A DNA stretch of 64,000 nucleotides from NaphS2 sp964588535 (GTDB lineage Bacteria > Desulfobacterota > DSM-4660 > Desulfatiglandales > Desulfatiglandaceae): the NCBI GenBank assembly GCA_964588535.1, contig CAZPQA010000005.1, positions 6,132 through 70,131 of the forward strand, given 5' to 3'. The translations under genes and the position numbers were made by a program. The notes under the pieces were generated by a model. It saw nothing but the letters and a program-made list of their open reading frames with translations, made no database searches and had not been told where the DNA came from. The first letter of the stretch is position 1. Every line of letters begins with the position of its first letter. Positions 8,566 through 17,344 of the stretch are shown piece after piece.

Positions 8566-10080
8566 TTAGACAGCGTAATAGGTTGAATCTTCTTTCGTTA
8601 CTTCTCCTTCATCAAGAAGTTGTCTCATAACGGGAATCAGGGACCTCCAGTTTTCAATACCGAGGAAGTCTGCAATCTCGACCATCCTAAGGCCATTGGG
8701 GTTGTCCCCAAGTAACACTACGATCTCACTCCCGAGATCATCTTCTTCATACTCCTCTTCCTCGGTCACATCTTCTCCCAGTTCCATTTCCTTGGGCGCT
8801 TGTTCCTCGGTCACCCCTTCTCCCAGTTCCATTTCCTCGGGTGCTTCTTCCTCGAGCGCTTCATCAACTGTTGCGACCTCCACTGCGGCCTCTATCCCTG
8901 CCGGGCCGGTTATGGTCACCTTTTCTCTGAGAGAAGTCATCCCTGCAAGGAGTGCCTTCCAGGCAGCTGCGGTTTCTTCCTGCTCTTTCCTGAATTCATC
9001 GAGCATCCCCCTGACAGTCTCTTTTCGTTCTTTGATCTCGGCCTGATCTGCCTTTTTGCGTGCACCTTCAGCCGCATCTAACTCAGGCTTCACCTTGGCC
9101 AATTCAGCCCTCAGATTATCCGCCATCTCCTGATGCGCCCTGTCAAAATCCGATAACAGGTCCTCTATATAGGCCTCTCGTTCCTTGATCTCGGCCTGAT
9201 CTGCCTTTTTGCGTGCACCTTCAGCCGCATCTAACTCAGGCTTCACCTTGGCCAATTCAGCCCTCAGATTATCCGCCATCTCCTGATGCGCCCTGTCAAA
9301 ATCCGATAACAGGTCCTCTATATAGGCCTCTCGTTCCTTGATCTCGGCCTGATCTGCCTTTTTGCGTGCACCTTCAGCCGCATCTAACTCAGGCTTCACC
9401 TTGGCCAATTCAGCCCTCAGATTATCCGCCATCTCCTGATGCGCCTTGTCAAAATCAGCTAACAGATTTTCTATATAGGCCTCTCGTTCCTTGATCTCGG
9501 CCTGATCTGCTTTTTTGCGTGCATCTTCAACCACCTCTAACTCAGGCTTCACCTTGGCTAATTCAGCCCTCAGATTATCCGCCATTCCCTGATGTTCTTC
9601 ATCAAAATCAGCCAAAAGGTTTTCTATATAGGCCTCTCGTTCCTTGATCTCGGCCTGATCTGCCTTTTTGCGTGCACCTTCAGCCGCATCTAACTCAGGC
9701 TTCACCTTGGCTAATTCAGCCCTCAGATTATCCGCCATCTCCTGGTGGGCCTCATCAAAATCCGATAACAGGTCCTCTATATAGGCCTCTCGTTCCTTGA
9801 TCTCGGCCTGATCTGCCTTTTTGCGTGCACCTTCAGCCGCATCTAACTCAGGCTTCACCTTGGCTAATTCAGCCCTGACCTCTCTCCCCATCTTCAAACG
9901 CGCATCATTAAACTCCGCTAGCAGCCTTTCTATCTGAATCTCCCGACCTTCGATTTCCTCGCGAGTCTCTGCCAAAAAAGCTGCGGTATCTCTTTTTATG
10001 TTTGAAATACTCTGGATCCTTTCCTCATAGGCATTCGCCACCTCTTGAGCCAACCTTCCCAAATCGTCTGAATTTGCCAT
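8566..10080 (-). CDS. Repetitive coiled-coil protein, GvpC-like, with C-terminal winged-helix-like domain
   Basis: A 504-residue protein. Residues 1-65 are helical (MANSDDLGRLAQEVANAYEE) and related to the N-terminus of the neighbour at 10326-10961. Then come about five and a half 51-residue units, each with REAYIEDLLSDFD, AHQEMADNLRAELAKVKPEL and ARKKADQAEIKE. An acidic linker (about 400-435) leads to a compact domain ending near-terminally in LLDEGEVTKEDSTYYAV, which looks like a small winged helix. GvpC, the outer rib protein, also has amphipathic helical repeats (33 residues in cyanobacteria), so this is a candidate functional equivalent; direct homology is not shown. ATG 10080 with AAAGGAGA is preferred over an ATG at 10161. 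Confidence 0.75.
   Translation of the reverse strand: MANSDDLGRLAQEVANAYEERIQSISNIKRDTAAFLAETREEIEGREIQIERLLAEFNDARLKMGREVRAELAKVKPELDAAEGARKKADQAEIKEREAYIEDLLSDFDEAHQEMADNLRAELAKVKPELDAAEGARKKADQAEIKEREAYIENLLADFDEEHQGMADNLRAELAKVKPELEVVEDARKKADQAEIKEREAYIENLLADFDKAHQEMADNLRAELAKVKPELDAAEGARKKADQAEIKEREAYIEDLLSDFDRAHQEMADNLRAELAKVKPELDAAEGARKKADQAEIKEREAYIEDLLSDFDRAHQEMADNLRAELAKVKPELDAAEGARKKADQAEIKERKETVRGMLDEFRKEQEETAAAWKALLAGMTSLREKVTITGPAGIEAAVEVATVDEALEEEAPEEMELGEGVTEEQAPKEMELGEDVTEEEEYEEDDLGSEIVVLLGDNPNGLRMVEIADFLGIENWRSLIPVMRQLLDEGEVTKEDSTYYAV
9021..9879 (-). repeat. 153-bp in-frame tandem repeat array
   Basis: About 5.6 copies of a 153-bp unit within the GvpC-like gene. The landmark ctatataggcctctcg recurs at exact 153-bp intervals (near 9161, 9314, 9467, 9620 and 9773). 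Copies are almost identical at the DNA level, so the array is recent or kept uniform by recombination. Confidence 0.95.
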
Positions 10081-10170
10081 GTCTTTTTCTCCTTTCTTGA
10101 TCCCCCCCCCCCATGTATATTTGGTGGAGGCGTCATCTAAAAGACATACTCGGGAATACATTTTGCGCCT

Positions 10171-10195
10171 ATAGAGGGGTGACTTACACCTCTAT
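10171..10195 (-). promoter_or_regulatory. Conserved hairpin between coiled-coil genes
   Basis: On the minus strand this is ATAGAGG, an 11-nt loop region, then CCTCTAT. A near match (AGAGGCGT...ACCCCTCT) follows gvpA at 11122-11142. No U-run follows, so it is not a classical terminator; mRNA processing or stability are alternatives. Confidence 0.45.
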
Positions 10196-10278
10196 TTCCT
10201 CAAGGACGTCCTGGAAGTTTCTATAAGCGAACCTTCTGTGAGTACAAAATCTACCCGCAGAGATTGGCGAAAAAATCA

Positions 10279-10334
10279 AGTGTTCAGTGTTCAGAAACCT
10301 GCAACTGTTCACCGCCCACTGTCCACTACCCACT
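10279..10334. repeat. Heptamer tandem repeat (degenerate)
   Basis: Eight 7-bp units: AGTGTTC twice, AGAAACC, TGCAACT, GTTCACC, GCCCACT, GTCCACT, ACCCACT. The array overlaps the last codons of the 10326-10961 gene, so the repeat has become coding sequence or erased an older stop. Confidence 0.6.
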
Positions 10335-10961
10335 AACCCCCGCCACCGATTGCCATTGGCCCTGGACCCTGGTCCTGACCACATCAAACTCATCCAGCAT
10401 CTTAGTCAAATCAGCGTCACGATCACCCTGCTGGACCCTCAGAGACTTGATCATGACCCTGAAGTCTTTGACCTTGACCCCTTCTCCTTTTTCCAAAAGA
10501 CTCCTGAGGGCGATCCTCAGATCCTCCTGCTCGATCTGCAACCGTTTCATGGCCGTGATGATGTTCTTCTCGCGCTCTTTCTGACGTCGCGAGATATCTT
10601 CCTTAATGGCGGCCATATCTCCCAGGGTTGAGCCGCTCCCGCCGAGCACAATCTTCCTGAGCCGGCCGATCATCTCCCCTTCTTCTTCCTGGAAGATCTG
10701 AAGGCCCTCCCTTGTCTCTTTCTCAGTCTGATGGCGGCGTTCGATCACATCACCGATCATACGGTCAAAGTCCTTTTTCCTCAGGCTTTCCGCCCTGGCG
10801 AGATTGTCCCTCAGCCGAACGATCATGTCTTCGAGTTCCATCTGAAAACCCTTGAGGAATTGATATGCCTGGTCCATCAGGCCGTTCACCGTCCTCACCC
10901 GCATTTCATAGGAATCGATAATGCTGTTAGCAAGCGCCTTTAAATCTTCTCCTGTTCCCAC
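10326..10961 (-). CDS. Coiled-coil gas-vesicle-associated protein
   Basis: A 211-residue, almost wholly helical protein. Its first 40 residues (DLKALANSIIDSYEMRVRTV) align with the start of the repeat protein at 8566-10080, so the two share an N-terminal module. There is no signal peptide or catalytic motif. The start is GTG 10961 with GAGGTG upstream. It is the first gene after the gvpA pair, where gvpC lies in some other gas-vesicle clusters. I do not recognise a named family; a shell- or rib-associated protein is the best guess from position. Confidence 0.7.
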   Translation of the reverse strand: MGTGEDLKALANSIIDSYEMRVRTVNGLMDQAYQFLKGFQMELEDMIVRLRDNLARAESLRKKDFDRMIGDVIERRHQTEKETREGLQIFQEEEGEMIGRLRKIVLGGSGSTLGDMAAIKEDISRRQKEREKNIITAMKRLQIEQEDLRIALRSLLEKGEGVKVKDFRVMIKSLRVQQGDRDADLTKMLDEFDVVRTRVQGQWQSVAGVSG

Positions 10962-11121
10962 CTTTTCACCTCACATAAAAAAACCGCAGATAACTCGGAC
11001 AATTACACCTGATCTTTAAAACAGAAGGGAGTATTGTCAGACTTATTTACGGTCTTTCAAAACAGTGTCGGAGATTTCAGATATGCCCAAGATTTGCCTT
11101 TTGAAATCCTTAATATGCGGC

Positions 11122-11142
11122 AGAGGGGTTTATAACGCCTCT
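11122..11142 (-). promoter_or_regulatory. Hairpin downstream of gvpA
   Basis: AGAGGCGT pairs with ACCCCTCT with one mismatch, 50 bp after the second gvpA stop. It resembles the hairpin at 10171-10195. It may protect the gvpA message or reduce readthrough into downstream genes, which would suit the large excess of GvpA in vesicles (inference). Confidence 0.45.
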
Positions 11143-11192
11143 ACGTTCCCAAGGATATCTGGCAATCTCCCTTCAATATTCAACCAAAAAAC

Positions 11193-11396
11193 TTACGCTG
11201 TAGCAGTGAGTCCAATGGCTTCGGCATATTTCAGGAATGTCTCAACGCCGGCCACAACCACTCTGGCCTCAACAGCGAGTAACTCGATGCCCACGAGGGA
11301 AACCCTGACCCACGCGTCCACGACCACGCCCTTGTCCAGAATTCTGTCCACCACTTCTACCAAACTTGAAGATGCTATCGCTTTTTCTACGGCCAT
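11193..11396 (-). CDS. gvpA: Major gas vesicle structural protein GvpA (copy 1)
   Basis: A 67-residue GvpA, the small hydrophobic shell protein that forms the ribbed gas-vesicle wall. It has the typical start MAVEKAIASSSLVEVVDRIL, the central DAWVRVSLVGIELLAVEARV strand-turn-strand and the helix FLKYAEAIGL. AGGAG lies before ATG 11396. It differs from the other copy at only two conservative residues (L/V and V/I). The pair is 76 bp apart on one strand and heads the vesicle gene series. Confidence 0.98.
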   Translation of the reverse strand: MAVEKAIASSSLVEVVDRILDKGVVVDAWVRVSLVGIELLAVEARVVVAGVETFLKYAEAIGLTATA

Positions 11397-11471
11397 TGTA
11401 ATTCTCCTTTTTAATCCGGTGTTTAAAAAATGGGTGTTTCCTTAATGCAAATGAGCCTTCCGGTCACCGTT

Positions 11472-11675
11472 TTACGCGGTGGCGGTCAGTCCAATGGCTT
11501 CTGCATATTTCAGGAAAGTCTCGACACCGGCGACCACGACCCTGGCTTCAATGGCGACCAGCTCGATGCCCACGAGGGAAACCCTGACCCACGCGTCCAC
11601 GACCACGCCCTTGTCCAGAATTCTGTCCACCACTTCTACCAAACTTGAAGATGCAATTGCTTTTTCTACGGCCAT
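11472..11675 (-). CDS. gvpA: Major gas vesicle structural protein GvpA (copy 2)
   Basis: A 67-residue GvpA, nearly identical to the copy at 11193. It has a strong AAGGAGG site before ATG 11675 and is the promoter-proximal copy, with a sigma-54-type site about 180 bp upstream. Long stretches of the two genes are identical in DNA, including silent positions, which points to recent duplication or gene conversion. Two copies raise the dose of the main shell protein. Confidence 0.98.
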   Translation of the reverse strand: MAVEKAIASSSLVEVVDRILDKGVVVDAWVRVSLVGIELVAIEARVVVAGVETFLKYAEAIGLTATA

Positions 11676-12026
11676 AACGAATTACCTCCTTTCTTAGAAA
11701 TTTTGGAAGAAATGCCTGATGTGACACCCTTCCGTTAAATGCCTGCTCTCACAGGCTCACACACCGGTTAAACTTTAAAACCGCTGTGCTCAGAACCTCA
11801 AACCCCCGTCCCTTGATTTTCTCTCGGGCGTTTGTTGTTGGCTCTCTAAGATTGCACTTTGTGTGCCAAAATGAAGGAAGATTTTATACGACTGGAATCA
11901 CTGGATTAATTCGTATGCTGTTCGCAGAAAGGAAAATATGGGGTATGAAAGGGTATGGCACTGATGTCCTAATTGGGGCATGGATGCCATAGTTAGTGCC
12001 CATCCACAAACGTGGACGGACACTGG
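11676..12026. other. Intergenic region upstream of gvpA
   Basis: 351 bp between gvpA copy 2 and the end of the Hsp70-like gene. It holds the sigma-54-type site at 11853-11868 and no supported gene. No clear activator palindrome was found between 11870 and 12020, though half-sites cannot be excluded. Confidence 0.7.
11853..11868 (-). promoter_or_regulatory. Sigma-54 (-24/-12) promoter for gvpA
   Basis: The minus strand reads TGGCACACAAAGTGCA: GG and GC dinucleotides exactly ten bases apart, matching TGGCAC-N5-TTGCA except one base in the -12 box. It would give a leader of about 165 nt before gvpA copy 2. A sigma-54 activator gene lies 4 kb upstream (15858-17276). Confidence 0.7.
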
Positions 12027-13859
12027 TCAGGGGGAGGAAACTCGCTCCCGCAACTGGAACTGAAACCGCCACCGATGAAGGCTTCGGGTGGATTTGCACC
12101 ACAGGGCCAGGGTGCCCACTTCCGTGTAATGGGCAGCCACTTTCACCGGAATAGAAACCCCTTTGGATTTCTTGCCGAATTTGATGACCGTATGAAGCGG
12201 CGGAAGGGGGGTGAGGGAGTCATCCACCCGCACAATGTCGCCCACCCGGTCGCCGCTGCGATAACTGGAACTGTACAGGTAGAATCGCACCGGCTGGTTG
12301 GTCAGAACCGTGAATTTTTTTTCACCGAGTTCGTTTTGGGTTCCCTCGCTCATGCCGCGTTCCATCAGACAGAGTGCCGATTCAGGGGCATGGTTCGGGG
12401 CTTTTCCCGTTCCTTGGGCGTTTCCCAGGTATACCCCCAGATAGTAGGCCCTTGCACTGCCGCTGTTCACCTGCACCCCGTACCCTTTTCGAACCCGGCC
12501 GTAATAGGATGCCCCCAGGGCCACGGCAAGATCCAGCTCCGGATTTACCAGCACCCTTGGCGCGGTTTTTTCTGTTTCATGAAACCGGGTGCAAACCGCT
12601 GCTCTGATCCTGTCCTGGATGGAAGCGGGTTTGAGGGCCGCTCCATTAAACATGATCAGATCAGGTGCAATTTTTTCCCTGCCCAGCCGCTGTTTGAGGT
12701 CGTCTCCATGTTGTTCCAGAAATCGGATCATGTGCCGGGTAATGGCGGGATCCTGGGCATAGGGGAGCCCGAATTCGGTGATCCCCCGGCGTGTTTTTAG
12801 AGCGACGGATTCTTCGGGGGAAACCAGGGGAAAAAATCCGTCCAGGATGACGTCTTCCACATCCGAACGATCGAGTTTCGCGGACATTGTATCGGCGATC
12901 AGTTTTCGGCCTCCGCCGATTAGGGTGATGGTCTTTTCTTCCGTCAGCTCCCCCAGGATCTCTTCTTTGGCCCGGCGGCACTGATTGCAGAGGGACTGCC
13001 GGCGATCCGTGCTCAAATGCCCTTTCCGGGCTCCCTTTAGACGGCTTTCCATGAGATGGGCCAGGGCCAGGTCCATGTTGTCTCCGCCGAGAATCAGGTG
13101 ATCGCCCACGGCGATGCGTTCAAACCCGGGCTTTCCGTTTCTCTCACAAAGGGTAATGAGGGTGAAGTCCGTGGTTCCGCCGCCCACGTCGCAGATCAGG
13201 ATCAGCTCACCGGGCTTCACAAGGCGGTCCCATTCCCGGTCATGCTCATCCAGCCAACTGTAAAAGGCGGCCAGGGGTTCTTCCAGAAGGGTAATGTTGT
13301 TGATGCCGGTCCGAGATGCCGCTTCCACGGTCAGGTCCCGGGCCACTTCGTCAAAGGAGGCGGGTACCGTGATCACCACGGCCTGGTTTTCCAGGCAATG
13401 GGCTTCTTCCCTTTTCACGCTGTGGTTCCAGGCGTTTTTGATATGGTTCAAATAGGCGGCGGTGACCGCAATGGGAGACTGCTTTTCCACCGGGTCATCC
13501 GCGGCCCACGGCAGGATTTGCGCTCGGCGATCCACTTTTTCGTGGCAGAGCCAGCTTTTGGCCGAAGCCACCATGCGCTTGGGGACTTTTACCCCCTGCT
13601 CCCGGGCGAGAATTCCGGCAAAGCCCTTTTCGTCGGTATCCCAGGGTAGTTTCCAGGCTTCTTTTTTCAGCTCGTGTTCACCGGGCACATAGAGAAACGA
13701 GGGGAGCACTTTACGCTTTGATATTTCACCCGGGCCTGTCAGTTGGGCAATGTCAAACCTTTGGATGGGGACTTTGGATGGGTCCTGATGTCCGGATAAA
13801 TCAACATAGGTGACTGCGGAATTGGTTGTGCCCAGATCAATTCCGATAATATATTTCAT
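12027..13859 (-). CDS. Hsp70-like ATPase (copy 1)
   Basis: A 610-residue Hsp70-family protein. The ATPase domain has IGIDLGTTNSAV at the start (phosphate 1), ICDVGGGTTDFTLI (phosphate 2) near 225 and a VALGASYYGRVRKGYG segment near 460. The last 120 residues are strand-rich and unlike the DnaK substrate lid. It is close in sequence to the first 620 residues of the 933-residue gene at 25695. It starts at ATG 13859, 3 bp after the upstream Hsp70 gene ends, so the two are one operon. It is neither DnaK nor HscA; a chaperone role in vesicle assembly is inferred from context. Confidence 0.9.
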   Translation of the reverse strand: MKYIIGIDLGTTNSAVTYVDLSGHQDPSKVPIQRFDIAQLTGPGEISKRKVLPSFLYVPGEHELKKEAWKLPWDTDEKGFAGILAREQGVKVPKRMVASAKSWLCHEKVDRRAQILPWAADDPVEKQSPIAVTAAYLNHIKNAWNHSVKREEAHCLENQAVVITVPASFDEVARDLTVEAASRTGINNITLLEEPLAAFYSWLDEHDREWDRLVKPGELILICDVGGGTTDFTLITLCERNGKPGFERIAVGDHLILGGDNMDLALAHLMESRLKGARKGHLSTDRRQSLCNQCRRAKEEILGELTEEKTITLIGGGRKLIADTMSAKLDRSDVEDVILDGFFPLVSPEESVALKTRRGITEFGLPYAQDPAITRHMIRFLEQHGDDLKQRLGREKIAPDLIMFNGAALKPASIQDRIRAAVCTRFHETEKTAPRVLVNPELDLAVALGASYYGRVRKGYGVQVNSGSARAYYLGVYLGNAQGTGKAPNHAPESALCLMERGMSEGTQNELGEKKFTVLTNQPVRFYLYSSSYRSGDRVGDIVRVDDSLTPLPPLHTVIKFGKKSKGVSIPVKVAAHYTEVGTLALWCKSTRSLHRWRFQFQLRERVSSP

Positions 13860-13862
13860 GAA

Positions 13863-15695
13863 TTATTCGATCTCTTTTTCTCTGACATTGAATTCAAGCT
13901 TGAACTTTTTTTCGTCCTCCCGGGAAACGCACCACAGTTCCAGGGTGCCCACCTCCGTGACCCGGGTTTCGAGGGTTACCGGGACAATGGCGCCGGTTTC
14001 GCCTTCCAGCCGGGTTTCGAGGGTCGTGATCGGTTCAATTTCTCCTTTCCAGTCTTCCGTTACCGATCCCATGACATCGCGGCGGCGGGTGTTGGATCCA
14101 AGGAAGTCAAACTTGACCGGTTCGCCCACCACCAGTCCGAATTCCTTGCCGGGCAGGTCGGCTTCGGTCCCTTCTTCCATGCCGAAAGGGGCCACGCACA
14201 GGGCTTTGATGGGGGTGGGAATACCCGGTACCGCTGGCAAAGCCGCCTCCACGCCGATGTAATACGTTTTGGCAAGGCCGCCGCGAATGCGAACCCCTTT
14301 TCCTTTTCGGGCCAGGCCATAATAGGCGGCGCCCCGGGCCACGGCCAGGTCGAAATCTCCGGTTTTGATTTCCCTGGGGGCGGTCTGGTTTTCCACGGCG
14401 GACCAGGATGAGAGGATGTCCAGCACCCGGTTCCTCAATCCTTGGGCCTTCATGACGCCACCGTTGAAAAGGACGGCGGTGGGGCAGATAAAGTCATTGC
14501 CCGTTGTTTCGGAAGGATCCCCTTGATCCAGGAATTGTGCCAGATGATGGGTAATGGCCGGGTCCGATGTGTAGGAAAGCCCCATTTCCCTCATCCCTGT
14601 CCGGCGTTGCTCCCGGGGACGTGAATCGTGCCCGCACTCGGGGAAAAATCCGGTTTCCAGGACCGTTTTAACCTGATCTCGCGTCAATTCGGTCTTGACA
14701 GTACCGCCGATGAGCTTGCTTCCCCGGCCCAGGATGGTGATGGGATAAGAATCGGCCGCTTCGTTGGAAAATAGATGTTCTTTGGCCCCGCGGCAGGCAT
14801 GACACAATCCTCTCATCTGATAGGCATCCAGCTTTTGTCCCTTGGTGGCCAGATTTCCGGCCACGGCGTAAGCCAGGGTCAAGTCCATATTATCCCCGCC
14901 CACCAGCAGGTGCTGTCCCACCGATACCCGTTCCAGGTTTAAGTTTCCTTGTGTTTCCGTGACCTTAATCAGGCTGAGGTCTGTGGTGCCCCCGCCCACG
15001 TCCGCCACCAGTATGCGGTCGTTCACCTTGACCCTGTCCCGCCATTTGCCCCGGGTGCCGTCAATCCAGGCATAGAATGCCGCCTGGGGTTCCTCAAGCA
15101 GTGTGGCTTTTGGAAAGCCGGCCATTTCGGCGGCCTTGACGGTCAGGTTCCGGGCCACTGCATCGAAGGAAGCGGGAACGGTCAGATAAACCTCCTGGTT
15201 TTCCAGGCGCAGTCCATCGTCTTCCCGGGCCATGTAATGGTTCCAGCTCTCCCTGATGTGTCTCAGGATAGCCGCCGAAGCTTCTACAGGGGAGAGTTTT
15301 TGCCGGTCATCGGGGCCTTCCCATGGGAGAATCGCTTTGTTTCGATCCACGCCGGTGTGACAGAGCCAGGATTTGGCGGAGGCGATCATGCGCATGGGAA
15401 TTTCAGCCCCCCGGTCCCGGGCAAAAGCCCCCACGGCCAGGGTGCTTTCCGGGTCCCATGGCAGGGCCAGTCCACCTTCCGGCACATCATGGGGACCCGG
15501 CAGCAGCAAGAAAGAGGGCAGGGTGCTTTGTTCCCCCAGAGAGCCGGATGCCACCAGTTGAGGGATGTTGAAAATTCGAATGTCAAGCTCCGTTAGATCA
15601 TCATACCGGGCTTCCGTGTAGGCGACAACGCTGTTGGTGGTGCCCAGGTCGATGCCTATCACATAGATGGGATCAGCTTTGGTTTCATTTGTCAT
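13863..15695 (-). CDS. Hsp70-like ATPase (copy 2)
   Basis: A 610-residue Hsp70-family protein, diverged from copy 1. It has IGIDLGTTNSVVAYTEA near residue 13, VADVGGGTTDLSLI near 230 and AVARGAAYYGLARKGKG near 455. It ends in a beta-rich tail LEFNVREKEIE, with no DnaK-type lid and no DUF3731. Two adjacent non-identical Hsp70s of equal length suggest a working pair. The ribosome site before ATG 15695 is poor. The gene lies directly after the sigma-54 activator on the same strand, with a 162-bp gap. Confidence 0.9.
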   Translation of the reverse strand: MTNETKADPIYVIGIDLGTTNSVVAYTEARYDDLTELDIRIFNIPQLVASGSLGEQSTLPSFLLLPGPHDVPEGGLALPWDPESTLAVGAFARDRGAEIPMRMIASAKSWLCHTGVDRNKAILPWEGPDDRQKLSPVEASAAILRHIRESWNHYMAREDDGLRLENQEVYLTVPASFDAVARNLTVKAAEMAGFPKATLLEEPQAAFYAWIDGTRGKWRDRVKVNDRILVADVGGGTTDLSLIKVTETQGNLNLERVSVGQHLLVGGDNMDLTLAYAVAGNLATKGQKLDAYQMRGLCHACRGAKEHLFSNEAADSYPITILGRGSKLIGGTVKTELTRDQVKTVLETGFFPECGHDSRPREQRRTGMREMGLSYTSDPAITHHLAQFLDQGDPSETTGNDFICPTAVLFNGGVMKAQGLRNRVLDILSSWSAVENQTAPREIKTGDFDLAVARGAAYYGLARKGKGVRIRGGLAKTYYIGVEAALPAVPGIPTPIKALCVAPFGMEEGTEADLPGKEFGLVVGEPVKFDFLGSNTRRRDVMGSVTEDWKGEIEPITTLETRLEGETGAIVPVTLETRVTEVGTLELWCVSREDEKKFKLEFNVREKEIE

Positions 15696-15857
15696 TTTTT
15701 TACTCGTTATCTGTCATCAATCCCGGTAATGAATTGCCGGGCTGTTTCCCATGTCCTACGGGACTCATTGCATTTACTTGAATCCGGCCACCGACCTCTG
15801 ATCTCCGTCAAGGAATTTCCACGACCAATAACCAGCAACATAAAAAGGATCTGAGGG

Positions 15858-17276
15858 TTATGGAGAAAGCCCGTGTGCCTTGATCTTCCTGAGGAGGGTT
15901 TTGTAGTCAACCTGGAGTTTCCGGGCCGCCTGGCTTTTGTTCCCGTTTGCCTCCTCTAAAACCTTTCCGATGATTTGTTTCTCGACGGCCTCCACATGGG
16001 CGTTGACGATTTCCTTGAGTGGTTTGTCGCCATCAGGGATTGTTCCCGAAACACCCGGATTTCCGGTTCCTGAGATGGATTTCTGATCGCCGAACATCAA
16101 GTGCCGTCTCTCGATGCGGGCATTTTCTTCACAAAGGAGCACGGCCTGGCGGATCACGTTTCGCAGCTCGCGCACATTTCCAGGCCAATGATAGATATTC
16201 AGAGCGAGCAGGGCTTCCTTGGAGAACCCACCGCACTTCCTGCCCAGTTCCATCTCGACTTCATCCACGAATTTCTTGGCCAGATAAGGAATATCCTCCG
16301 ACCTTTCTTTGAGAGATGGCATTTTCAGGGAAAATTCGTTCAGCCGAAAGTACAGATCGGATCTGAAATTTCCTGATTTCACATCCCTTTCCAGGGACTG
16401 GTTGGTGGCGGCAATGATTCGGACATTTACGGGCACGGATTTTTTGCCGCCCAGTCTTCTGATCTTCCGTTCCTGAATCGCCCGAAGGAGTTTCTGCTGC
16501 ACGGTATAGGGAAGGTTTCCCACTTCGTCCAGGAAGAGCGTCCCGGTATGGGCCAGTTCGAAATGGCCCGGTTTGTTTTTGTCTGCGCCGGTAAACGTGC
16601 CTTTCATGTAGCCGAACAGCTCGCTTTCAACCAGCGTTTCGGGTATGGCACCGCAGTCCAGGGCCACAAAAGGCCCATCCTTTACGTGGCTCAGATTGTG
16701 GATGGCGCGGGCGATGAGCTCCTTGCCCGTACCGCTCTCTCCTCCTACGAGAACCGTGAACAGGGTGGGCGCTACCTTTTCCACATGCCGAATCAGTTTT
16801 TTGATGGGGTCGCTGTTTCCCATCAGTTTGTAAAGGAAGGTTCGTTCATTCAGAACCGTTCTCAGATATTCCACTTCCTGCACCAGGTTCTGTTTTTCCA
16901 GGGCCCGCTTGATGGTGAAAAGGAGATCGTTGTTGTCCACGGGTTTTGTAATGTAATCGTACATGCCCATCTTCATGGCCGTGACCGCCGAATCGATTTT
17001 CCCATAGGCGGTGACCATGATGATGGGCACCGCCGGTATTATCCGCTTCATTTCTGCCGCTACCGTTAATCCGTCCTGCCCGGGCATACGGTGGTCCAAG
17101 AGCACCAGATTGGGAATGTCTTTTTCCAGAAAGTCCAGTGCTTCACGGCCGTTCCGGGCTTTAATGACGCGGTATCCGGCGGCATTCAAAATGTTTTCTG
17201 TGGCCCATCGAAAGTCGTGGTCGTCGTCCACCAGAAGTATTTTGATTTTGGGTTCGATTTCCGGTTCAATGCTCAT
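15858..17276 (-). CDS. NtrC-family sigma-54 response regulator
   Basis: A 472-residue three-domain regulator. The receiver (1-125) has acceptor Asp61 in LVLLDHRMPG and Lys111. The AAA+ domain has GESGTGKE at about 179 and the sigma-54 contact loop GTFTGA at 226 (GAFTGA in most members; Thr is a tolerated variant). A Fis-type helix-turn-helix closes the protein (GNKSQAARKLQVDYKTLLRK). ATG 17276 with AGGGA is preferred to ATG 17306. It lies 4 kb upstream of the sigma-54 site before gvpA and is the obvious candidate activator. No kinase adjoins it directly; kinases at 19873, 22298 and 29853 are possible partners. Confidence 0.95.
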   Translation of the reverse strand: MSIEPEIEPKIKILLVDDDHDFRWATENILNAAGYRVIKARNGREALDFLEKDIPNLVLLDHRMPGQDGLTVAAEMKRIIPAVPIIMVTAYGKIDSAVTAMKMGMYDYITKPVDNNDLLFTIKRALEKQNLVQEVEYLRTVLNERTFLYKLMGNSDPIKKLIRHVEKVAPTLFTVLVGGESGTGKELIARAIHNLSHVKDGPFVALDCGAIPETLVESELFGYMKGTFTGADKNKPGHFELAHTGTLFLDEVGNLPYTVQQKLLRAIQERKIRRLGGKKSVPVNVRIIAATNQSLERDVKSGNFRSDLYFRLNEFSLKMPSLKERSEDIPYLAKKFVDEVEMELGRKCGGFSKEALLALNIYHWPGNVRELRNVIRQAVLLCEENARIERRHLMFGDQKSISGTGNPGVSGTIPDGDKPLKEIVNAHVEAVEKQIIGKVLEEANGNKSQAARKLQVDYKTLLRKIKAHGLSP

Positions 17277-17344
17277 GGTTGTGTCCCTAACATGTTGGAA
17301 TGGCATGTTAAATCAGTCTATAGCGAGGAGCAAAAGATAGGGGG

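Noticed and set aside
9021..9879. Regular repeats as a CRISPR array
   Set aside because: Units are 153 bp, contiguous and in frame; no spacers.
10184..10393. 69-codon minus ORF after the coiled-coil gene
   Set aside because: Made mostly of the heptamer array, with no ribosome site or recognisable sequence.
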